From contig CAZFYX010000045.1 of NCBI GenBank assembly GCA_964523885.1, positions 1 through 64,000 of the forward strand: 64,000 bases of DNA, written 5' to 3'. Under the pieces are notes generated by a model. That model made no database searches. It worked only from the letters and a program-made list of their open reading frames with translations, and was not told where the DNA came from. The stretch comes from SHXO01 sp964523885 (GTDB lineage Bacteria; Pseudomonadota; Gammaproteobacteria; Burkholderiales; SHXO01). The translations under genes and the position numbers were made by a program. Each line of letters starts with the position of its first letter. Position 1 is the first letter of the stretch. Of this stretch, positions 37,244 to 44,781 are shown piece by piece.

Positions 37244-38974
37244 ATGGAACCAAGAGTTGCTGTACTCGGATGCGGTCACTGGGGCAAGAACCTTGTTCGA
37301 AACTTCCACGCGTTGGGGCACCTCGAGTTGGTCTGCGACCCATCCGAGTCGGCGCGCACAGCGGCGCAGCAGGTGGCGCAGGGCGTGCGCGTGGCGGCCA
37401 ACTTCGATCAGGCGCTGAAGGACTCGAGCGTTACGGCCGTGGTCATCGCTGCCCCGGCGGCAATTCACTATGGGCTGGCGAAGGCGGCCCTGGAAGCCGG
37501 GAAGGATGTGTTCGTCGAGAAGCCCCTTTGTCTCAACGTGGCGGAAGGTGAAGAGCTGGTTGCGCTGGCCGAGCGCGTTGGCAAGGTGCTGATGGTGGGG
37601 CATCTGTTGCAATACCACCCATGCGTGCAGGCGTTGTATACGCTTGTCGCGGCCGGGGACCTGGGCAAGCTGCAGTACATCACTTCCAACCGGCTGAACC
37701 TCGGGAAGATCCGAAGCGAGGAGAATGCGCTGTGGAGCTTCGCGCCCCACGACATATCTGTGATTCTGTCTCTCGCCGGCAGTCAGTTGCCGGAGCGCGT
37801 TCAATGCACCGGTGGGGACTATCTGAACCACTCCGTTGCTGATACAACGCTGACGGCCCTGAAGTTCATGAACGGGGTTCGCGCTCACGTCTTCGTTAGC
37901 TGGCTCAATCCGTTCAAGGAGCAGAAGCTCACCGTAGTGGGGTCCTCCGGGCTGGCGGTCTTCGATGACACGAAGGCCTGGGAGGAGAAGCTCGTGGTGT
38001 ATCGGCAGCACATCACGTGGACCAACGGGCAGGTTCCCATGCCGAACAAGGTGAAAGGCGAGCCGCTGGCCGTGCCGCAGTCCGAACCTCTTGCCAACGA
38101 GTGCCAGCACTTCATCGACTGCTGCCGGGACAGGCGCCGCCCACGAACCGATGGTGCCGAAGGCCTGCGTGTGCTGACCCTGCTTCAGGCGGCCCAGCGC
38201 AGTCTCGATGAGGACGGCGAGCCTGTCGATCTCGCCGCCCCCGCCGGGGGCAGGAAGCCAGCCAGCGTTACCCCGTTGCCAGCGACGCACCGTGGTCGAG
38301 GGGAGCAGGTCGCCGTGCCGCCCGTAGCTGCGAACGACTACTTCGTTCATCCGACCGCATTCGTGGACGATGGCGCGGTAGTCGGCAAGGGCACGAAGAT
38401 CTGGCACTTCTGCCATGTCATGAAGGGCGCGTCGATCGGGGAAGGGTGCTCGTTAGGGCAAAACGTGAACGTCGATAGTGGTACGGAAATCGGCAACAAC
38501 GTTAAGGTCCAGAACAACATCTCCATTTACACCGGGGTGCGGATCGAGGACGACGTTTTTCTGGGACCGTCGTGTGTCTTCACGAATGTCCGGAATCCCA
38601 GATCTCAGGTCAGTCGTCGAAACCTCTACGAGAAGACCGTCGTCAAACGGGGAGCGACGATTGGTGCAAACTCCACGATCGTCTGTGGTGTGACGATAGG
38701 GAAATATGCTTTCGTGGCGGCCGGGGCCGTGGTTACGCGAGATGTGCCCGACTATGCCCTGATTGCGGGCAATCCTGCACGCCAGAAGGGTTGGATGAGC
38801 AGACACGGCCACATTCTGAAGCCCGGCAAAGACGGCATCATGCGGTGTCCCGAGTCCGGCTACCGGTACCAGGAAATCGAAGGAAAGCAGCTTCGTTGTC
38901 TTGATCTCTCGGAGGAGCAGCCGTTGCCGCCTGAGCTCAGTCGCGGAGTGAAGGGCTATGCCGAATTCAAGTGA
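37244..38974 (+). CDS. Fused WbpB-like oxidoreductase and WbpD-like N-acetyltransferase
   Basis: 576 aa in one frame. Residues 1-~330 are a Gfo/Idh/MocA oxidoreductase (VAVLGCGHWGKNLVRNF; EKP at 92-94); ~331-370 is a Pro/Ala/Gly linker; ~371-545 is a left-handed beta-helix acetyltransferase (FVDDGAVVGKGTKIWHF, SLGQNVNV, VQNNISIY, VFTNVRNPRS) with the WbpD end GWMSRHG and a CPESGYRY zinc-like tail. Together with WbpE it would make UDP-2,3-diacetamido-glucuronate. AAGGAAG precedes ATG 37244. The fusion joins steps one and three of the route, so intermediate channelling past the aminotransferase is not simple. Confidence 0.9.
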   Translation: MEPRVAVLGCGHWGKNLVRNFHALGHLELVCDPSESARTAAQQVAQGVRVAANFDQALKDSSVTAVVIAAPAAIHYGLAKAALEAGKDVFVEKPLCLNVAEGEELVALAERVGKVLMVGHLLQYHPCVQALYTLVAAGDLGKLQYITSNRLNLGKIRSEENALWSFAPHDISVILSLAGSQLPERVQCTGGDYLNHSVADTTLTALKFMNGVRAHVFVSWLNPFKEQKLTVVGSSGLAVFDDTKAWEEKLVVYRQHITWTNGQVPMPNKVKGEPLAVPQSEPLANECQHFIDCCRDRRRPRTDGAEGLRVLTLLQAAQRSLDEDGEPVDLAAPAGGRKPASVTPLPATHRGRGEQVAVPPVAANDYFVHPTAFVDDGAVVGKGTKIWHFCHVMKGASIGEGCSLGQNVNVDSGTEIGNNVKVQNNISIYTGVRIEDDVFLGPSCVFTNVRNPRSQVSRRNLYEKTVVKRGATIGANSTIVCGVTIGKYAFVAAGAVVTRDVPDYALIAGNPARQKGWMSRHGHILKPGKDGIMRCPESGYRYQEIEGKQLRCLDLSEEQPLPPELSRGVKGYAEFK

Positions 38975-40196
38975 GGCACTCGGTGGTTTGCTATCCGGCC
39001 CGGCAGTCGCTGGCGCAGGCACCGCCTCGGACCTCCGCAGGAAATTCGAGAACAGCGTCGTTAGGGTCGGTCATTGGGTCGAGGATCGCGATTACAAAGG
39101 ATACGACCCCGGCGATGGGCTGAACTCGTTCCTCCGCCCGCTGACCTTCGGCAGCACCCTCGGGCAGCGCATTCTGTTGCAGCTGGTATGGAAGAGTCCG
39201 GTCAACGTCCGCCCGCTGATCGGAATCCGGCCCATGGAATCGACCAAGGGCCGGGGTTACATGGCAGCGGGCTACTTGTTGCGTTACAAATGTACCGGTG
39301 ATCCGGTACAAAAAGTCAAGGCCATCAGCTGTCTGGACTGGCTGGTCGCAAACAAGGCCCCAGGCCATGAGGGGTACGCATGGGGCAACCACTTCGACTT
39401 TGTAACCAGGAGCGGAACCAATCCCGCCGGCTCTCCGATCATTGTCTGGACGAGTCTCATCGGGCACGCCTTTCTGGAAGCATACGAGCAGACGAAGGAA
39501 GCCAGGTTTTTGGATGTCGCGCGTGGCATCTGCACGTGGATTTTGAAGCTGCCGCGTGAGCAGACAGCGAATGGAAGTTGCTTGAGCTATGTGCCATTCA
39601 AGCAGTCTTCGATACATAACTCCAATATGCTGGGGGCAGGCATGCTGGCGGCGACGTGGAAGCATACCGGCGAGCCTGAGCTTCTGGAGGTGGCGCGCAG
39701 CGCAATGCGTTACAGCTGCAGCCGGCAGCGTGAGGATGGATCCTGGTGGTACGGAGAGGACCCGAAGTACCATTGGATCGACAGCTTCCATACCGGCTAC
39801 AACCTCGACAGCCTGAAGCGATACATCGACAGCACCGGAGGCACGGAGTTCAGCGCATCGTTTGCAAGCGGACTGCGTTATTTCCGGGACATCTTCTTCG
39901 AGTCGGACGGCACGCCTCGCTACTATCACGACAAGACTCAGCCAATTGACATCCAGTGCGCGGCGCAAGCCATCGAAACGCTCGCGTTCTGCGCAGAGAG
40001 CGATCCCGCATGCTTGCCTCTTGCAATGCGAGTGGCGGAGTGGACGGTGGACCACATGCAGGACCGCGACGGACACTTCTACTTCCGTCGGTATCCCTTG
40101 ATGACCGCCAGGACCCCATACATTCACTGGGGCCAGGCGACGATGTTCAAGGCGCTCGCCACACTCCTGGTCGTCCTCACGGGCAATAAAGCATGA
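38958..40196 (+). CDS. Alpha/alpha six-hairpin (glycosidase-like) protein
   Basis: 412 aa, starts inside the last codons of the fusion gene (17-base overlap) and overlaps the next gene by 4 bases. The sequence shows repeated pairs of helices with aromatic loops: YMAAGYLLRYKCTG, EGYAWGNHFDF, HNSNMLGAGMLAATW, REDGSWWYGEDP, FHTGYNLDSL, IHWGQATMFKALA. That is the pattern of an alpha/alpha toroid as in unsaturated glucuronyl hydrolases and polysaccharide-linked relatives. No signal peptide is seen. Role in the locus unknown; a cytoplasmic glycan-linked enzyme is possible. Confidence 0.7.
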   Translation: MPNSSEALGGLLSGPAVAGAGTASDLRRKFENSVVRVGHWVEDRDYKGYDPGDGLNSFLRPLTFGSTLGQRILLQLVWKSPVNVRPLIGIRPMESTKGRGYMAAGYLLRYKCTGDPVQKVKAISCLDWLVANKAPGHEGYAWGNHFDFVTRSGTNPAGSPIIVWTSLIGHAFLEAYEQTKEARFLDVARGICTWILKLPREQTANGSCLSYVPFKQSSIHNSNMLGAGMLAATWKHTGEPELLEVARSAMRYSCSRQREDGSWWYGEDPKYHWIDSFHTGYNLDSLKRYIDSTGGTEFSASFASGLRYFRDIFFESDGTPRYYHDKTQPIDIQCAAQAIETLAFCAESDPACLPLAMRVAEWTVDHMQDRDGHFYFRRYPLMTARTPYIHWGQATMFKALATLLVVLTGNKA

Positions 40197-41086
40197 CCGT
40201 CGCCGCGAACCAACTCGTGTACGTGCTCATTACGCCCGCGCGCAATGAGGAGCGTTACATCGAGGCCACTATACGGTCGGTAATCGCACAGACGGTGCTG
40301 CCGAGCGTCTGGATCGTTGTAAGCGATGGTTCGACCGATGCCACCGACGAGATCGTCAGGCGGTACGCGGCCGACTATCCTTGGATCGAACTAATCCGAA
40401 TGCCCGAGAGTCGGGACCGCAGCTTCGCGGCGAAGGCGGGCTGCTTCAACGCCGCCTACGAGCGGCTGAGATCGCGAACTTTCGACCTCGTCGGGAATCT
40501 GGACGCCGACATCACCTTGCCGGCGGACTACTACGATTTTCTGCTCGGTAAGTTTTCGAGCATGCCTCGCCTTGGGGTTGCAGGCACGCCGTTCGTCGAG
40601 GATTCTGATCAGCCAGGGAGCCACACCTACTCCCATCGCTTTGCCGATGTGCAGCATGTCTCCGGAGCCTGCCAGATCTTCCGCAGGGATTGCTTTGAGG
40701 AAGTGGGAGGGTACACGCCCATCAAGGGTGGCGGGATCGATTGGGTTGCAGTGACCACGGCGCGGATGCGAGGGTGGCAGACCCGCACGTTCCTCGAAAG
40801 AACCTGCCATCACCACCGGAAGATGGGAACGGCGACTCGAAATCCGCTGATGGCCCGCTTCAAGCATGGGCAGGAAGACTACTATCTCGGCGGCCACCCG
40901 CTGTGGCAGGTCCTGAGGGGCGTCTTCCAGATGAAAGCGAGGCCGTACTTCCTGGGGGGGCTGTTCCTCATGCTCGGCTATTTCTGGGCCATGGTGCGAC
41001 GCTTGCCAAGACCCATCCCGCCAGAGTTGGCTGCCTTCCATAGGACCGAGCAGTTGATGCGGCTGCGGAAGATGATCGCGGGCTGA
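40193..41086 (+). CDS. Glycosyltransferase family 2
   Basis: 297 aa. GT-A signatures LITPARNEERYIEATIRSV, VSDGSTDATDEIV and the DAD site in LVGNLDADITLP, plus GGYTPIKGGGIDW near the acceptor side. A C-terminal hydrophobic stretch (YFLGGLFLMLGYFWAMV) may anchor it in the membrane. ATGA overlap with the preceding gene shows coupling. Inverting transferase using a nucleotide sugar at the cytoplasmic face. Confidence 0.9.
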   Translation: MTVAANQLVYVLITPARNEERYIEATIRSVIAQTVLPSVWIVVSDGSTDATDEIVRRYAADYPWIELIRMPESRDRSFAAKAGCFNAAYERLRSRTFDLVGNLDADITLPADYYDFLLGKFSSMPRLGVAGTPFVEDSDQPGSHTYSHRFADVQHVSGACQIFRRDCFEEVGGYTPIKGGGIDWVAVTTARMRGWQTRTFLERTCHHHRKMGTATRNPLMARFKHGQEDYYLGGHPLWQVLRGVFQMKARPYFLGGLFLMLGYFWAMVRRLPRPIPPELAAFHRTEQLMRLRKMIAG

Positions 41087-41105
41087 CGCCACGCGCCTAC
41101 GGGGT

Positions 41106-42953
41106 ATGCCAGGCATCGCGGGGATCATCGGGGGCAAGGTTGCGCAAGAGGGAGTGCGCGATCTGGCGAGCATGACCGGCGCCATGCGCCACGAGGCGTT
41201 CTACTCGTCCGGGACATACATCAACGAGTCGCTTGGTCTGGCGCTCGGTTGGGTGGCGCATCCTGGCTCGTTCGGCGATGCAATGCCCATCTGGAATGCA
41301 TCGAACGACGTCTGCATGGTCTTTGCCGGAGAGGGGTTGGTTGATGAAGGCGAGCTCCAAAGCCTCAAGGCGCGAGGCCACAGATGGAACCCACGTCAGG
41401 ATGCGGGGTACCTCCTGCCTCTGTACGAGGAGTTTGGGCTAGGCTTCGTCGAGCATCTGGAAGGGTGGTTCAGCGGCATGGTCATCGACCTTCGCCGCAG
41501 GACGGCCGCATTGTTCAACGATCGGTATGGCCTCCACCGGATCTACTGCTCCCAGACAGCCACCGGACTCTACTTTGCATCGGAGGCGAAGGCGCTCCTT
41601 GCGGCGCTACCGGAGTTGCGTCGTGTGGATCCAGTGGGGCTCGCCGAGACGTTCGCCCTTGGGTGCGTACTGGAGAATCGTTCCCTGTTCGAGGGCATCG
41701 CCTTGATGCCGGGTGGCTCCATGTGGACGGTGAGCGGAACTGGTGTCGTGAAGAGGGACGTGTACTTTCGCCCCGAGCAGTGGGAGTCGATGCCCCGGCT
41801 GAACGAGGCGGAATACTACTCGCGGCTGCGGGAAGTGTTCCCGCGGATATTACCCAAGTACTTCCGGGGAAGCCAACAAGTTGGAATGTCTTTGACGGGG
41901 GGGCTCGATGGGCGAATGATGATGGCGTGGGCCAATCTTGCTGCCGACAGCGTCCCCTGCTATACGTTCGCTGGAACCTATCGTGACTGCTACGATGTGA
42001 AGATCGCGAGGCAGGTAGCCCGGCTTTGCGGTCAACACCACGCGACGATAGAGGTGGGACGCGAGTTCCTCGCTCAGTTTCCAGCGCTTGCCGAGAAGAC
42101 CGTACATGTGTCGGACGGCTGCATGGATGTCGGCGGAGCGGTCGAACTGTACGTGAACCGGATTGCCCGGGATTTCGCCCCGATTCGCCTGACTGGGAAT
42201 TACGGCTCGGAGATCGTCAGGGGGAACGTTGCCTTCCGACCAGGAGCGTTCCGGGAGGAATTGCTTGCGCCGGGATTCGCCGAACACGTGCGGAACGGCG
42301 CGGCCACGTACGAGAACGCCCGCGAAGGAAGTCAGGTCTCTTTCGTCGCCTTCAAGCAGGTGCCGTGGCACCACTACTCAAGACTTTCGGTGGAGCAGTC
42401 CCAGCTTACCCTTCGCTCCCCCTATCTGGATACTGAGCTCGTAGCGCTGATGCATCAGGCTCCGCATGCGTCAGTGGTCGATCGGGAGCCGTCGCTGCGG
42501 TTGATCTCGGAGGGAAGCCAGCAGCTTGCTCGCATGCCGACGGACCGTGGTCTGAGCTATCGTCCGATCCCTGGCTTGACGAGGCCCTTGCGGTTCTACC
42601 GAGAGTTCACCGCCAAAGCCGAGTATGCGTACGACTACGGGATGCCGCAATGGCTGGCACGAATAGATGGCGCGCTCATGCCGTTGCACCTGGAGCGGTT
42701 GTTTCTCGGACGGCATAAGTTCTATCACTTCCGTGTGTGGTACCGCGACCGACTGGGCGAGTATCTGAAGGAGATACTGCTAGACAATAGAGCACGGACA
42801 AGGTCGTACGTTGACGGTCGCGCGGTGGAGAGGATGTTGAAGCACCATCTGCGCGGAACTGGAAACTACACCTCCGAGATTCATCGACTTCTCACCGCCG
42901 AGCTTTTCCATCGGACGCTGATTGACCAGCCGCCGGCAAGCGAGCGAGCCTGA
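41106..42953 (+). CDS. Asparagine-synthetase-like protein lacking the Cys nucleophile
   Basis: 615 aa, the AsnB two-domain layout: an Ntn glutaminase-like half (AGIIGG, NDRYGLHRIY, LYFASEAKAL) and an ATP-pyrophosphatase half. Two catalytic features are altered. Residue 2 is Pro (MPGIAG) where class II amidotransferases have Cys, so glutamine hydrolysis should be lost. The PP-loop is SLTGGLDGR (262-270) instead of SGGLDS. AsnB-like proteins are common in PEP-CTERM/EPS loci; this one may amidate a uronic acid or other acid using free ammonia or an amine. It follows the GT2 gene by 19 bases. Confidence 0.85.
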   Translation: MPGIAGIIGGKVAQEGVRDLASMTGAMRHEAFYSSGTYINESLGLALGWVAHPGSFGDAMPIWNASNDVCMVFAGEGLVDEGELQSLKARGHRWNPRQDAGYLLPLYEEFGLGFVEHLEGWFSGMVIDLRRRTAALFNDRYGLHRIYCSQTATGLYFASEAKALLAALPELRRVDPVGLAETFALGCVLENRSLFEGIALMPGGSMWTVSGTGVVKRDVYFRPEQWESMPRLNEAEYYSRLREVFPRILPKYFRGSQQVGMSLTGGLDGRMMMAWANLAADSVPCYTFAGTYRDCYDVKIARQVARLCGQHHATIEVGREFLAQFPALAEKTVHVSDGCMDVGGAVELYVNRIARDFAPIRLTGNYGSEIVRGNVAFRPGAFREELLAPGFAEHVRNGAATYENAREGSQVSFVAFKQVPWHHYSRLSVEQSQLTLRSPYLDTELVALMHQAPHASVVDREPSLRLISEGSQQLARMPTDRGLSYRPIPGLTRPLRFYREFTAKAEYAYDYGMPQWLARIDGALMPLHLERLFLGRHKFYHFRVWYRDRLGEYLKEILLDNRARTRSYVDGRAVERMLKHHLRGTGNYTSEIHRLLTAELFHRTLIDQPPASERA

Positions 42954-42957
42954 GCTT

Positions 42958-43689
42958 ATGCTAATCGTGAACGCGGATGATCTCGGGCGTAGTCGGACGG
43001 AGACTGATGCCGCTGCCGCCTGCTTCCGAGCTGGACGCGTCAGCTCGGCGACTGCCATGGTGTTCATGGTGGATTCTCACCGCGCTGCGGACATTGCAAT
43101 GGACGAGGGGATTCCTGCAGGACTGCACCTGAACCTAACGGAGGCTTTCTCCGGGCCAGGAGCGCCAGTGAACCTGCGAGAGCGGCATGAGCGGCTGGCG
43201 CGGTTTCTCAGCCGTCACAAGTGGGCCAACCAGGTGTACAACCCGACACTGACTCGGGATCTTGACTACGTCTTCAAGGCGCAGCTCGAGGAGTTCGAGA
43301 GGCTCTTCGGGCAGGCACCCTCCCACTTCGATGGACATCAGCACCAGCATCTTTGCATGAACATGCTGGTCGATCGGGTGATTCCAGCGGGAGCGCGAGT
43401 ACGGCGAAGCTTCTACTTTTGGCCGGGAGAGAAGAGTCTGCTGAACCGCACGTATAGAAGGGTGGTAGACGCGTGGTTGCGCCGGCGATATACGCTGACG
43501 GACTACTTCTTCGCGCTGTCGCAGTCCATGGGGGCGGGTCGCATGGAGCGAATCGTCGATCTGGCAAGGACCTCGGTGGTGGAGGTCATGACGCACCCGG
43601 CAAACGTCAAGGAGTATTCCTACCTCATGACTGACGGGTATGCGAGCAGATGCGCTGGAGTCTCGCAGTGTTCGTACACAGCACTGTAG
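42958..43689 (+). CDS. ChbG/HpnK (YdjC-like) carbohydrate deacetylase
   Basis: 243 aa from ATG 42958, 4 bases after the previous stop. LIVNADDLGRS gives the metal-binding DD (residues 7-8); GLHLNLTE and HFDGHQHQHL supply the histidines. These metal enzymes remove N-acetyl groups from chitobiose-like sugars or hopanoid glycosides. It is the third deacetylase-type fold in the locus (with PIG-L at 4677 and the NodB-like gene at 34196). Confidence 0.85.
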   Translation: MLIVNADDLGRSRTETDAAAACFRAGRVSSATAMVFMVDSHRAADIAMDEGIPAGLHLNLTEAFSGPGAPVNLRERHERLARFLSRHKWANQVYNPTLTRDLDYVFKAQLEEFERLFGQAPSHFDGHQHQHLCMNMLVDRVIPAGARVRRSFYFWPGEKSLLNRTYRRVVDAWLRRRYTLTDYFFALSQSMGAGRMERIVDLARTSVVEVMTHPANVKEYSYLMTDGYASRCAGVSQCSYTAL

Positions 43690-43810
43690 TGGAGGGATGG
43701 GGAGATACCGGGCGTGTGTTCGATGAGCCTGATATCGACCATCCACTCGCGCTCGGCTGTGGCGCATTGGACTGACTGGAGCGGACCTGTTCAGCGAAGG
43801 GACACCATCG

Positions 43811-44719
43811 ATGACTGAGTCGCGTCCTCTCCACATAACAGTATGCATACCGACGTTCCGGCGTCCGCGCATGCTCGAGCGCTGTCTCCGTGCGGTCCAG
43901 GGCCAGACGCAGAGTGGTTTCAGCCACTCGGTGGTTGTCGTGGACAACGATGCGCAAGAGTCGGCTCGGGGCGTGGTGGAGGCACTTTCGAGAAAGGGTG
44001 GTCTGGAGATTGCCTATGTAGTTGAACCGGAGCCAAACATTTCACGCGCGCGCAATCGCGCGCTTGCGCACGCGACAGGGGACTACATCGCGTTCATCGA
44101 TGACGATGAGTTTCCCGACTCTGACTGGTTGTTCCATCTGCTTCGAACTTGTCGACGCCTGCAAGTCGACGGAGTGCTGGGGCCCGTTGTGCCGTTCTTC
44201 GAAAACACCCCTGCGGAGTGGTTGGTCAAAAGCGGGCTGTGCGCACGCAGATCATTCCAGACGGGGACGATGTTGACGAATCCGCGATACCTGAGAACCG
44301 GCAACGTGTTGTTCAGTCGACAGCTGGTGGTTGACATGCGCGAGCCCTTCGACCCACAGTTGGGCCGCTCAGGCGGCGAGGACGCGGACTTCTTTTCACG
44401 GATGATCAGTGCCGGACGCTCCTTCGCCTGGTGCGACGAGGCGGGCGTACATGAGGAAGTGCCCGCGGAACGCCAAACGCTGCAATACCATCTCAAGCGC
44501 GCCTGTATTCGGGGTGTCACGGAGGCTGACAAGGAGGCGAAGTGCGGCGTGCGGACGTTTAAATCCGTCGTCGCTTCCATCCTGTATGCACTTGCTTTGC
44601 CGATCCTGGCATTGACCGGCTACCACCGATTCGCAAGATACTTGGTCAAGTGCACCGACCATGTCGCGAAGCTCCTGGCGAAGTGTGGAATCCGCTTGGT
44701 AAACGAGCGAACGTTCTAG
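43811..44719 (+). CDS. Glycosyltransferase family 2
   Basis: 302 aa. ITVCIPTFRRPRMLERCLRA, VVVDNDAQES and the metal site FIDDDEFP identify the GT-A domain; NISRARNRAL is a usual helix before it. A hydrophobic stretch near the C-terminus (SILYALALPILALTGY) suggests membrane association. It is the last plus-strand gene before the PQQ dehydrogenase, which converges on it, and is separated from the ChbG gene by 121 bases. Confidence 0.88.
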   Translation: MTESRPLHITVCIPTFRRPRMLERCLRAVQGQTQSGFSHSVVVVDNDAQESARGVVEALSRKGGLEIAYVVEPEPNISRARNRALAHATGDYIAFIDDDEFPDSDWLFHLLRTCRRLQVDGVLGPVVPFFENTPAEWLVKSGLCARRSFQTGTMLTNPRYLRTGNVLFSRQLVVDMREPFDPQLGRSGGEDADFFSRMISAGRSFAWCDEAGVHEEVPAERQTLQYHLKRACIRGVTEADKEAKCGVRTFKSVVASILYALALPILALTGYHRFARYLVKCTDHVAKLLAKCGIRLVNERTF

Positions 44720-44781
44720 CCGTCCTCTTGTAAGCATCCAGATTCATAGAGAGCAGCCGGTGGGACGAGTCTGGCGTCAGG

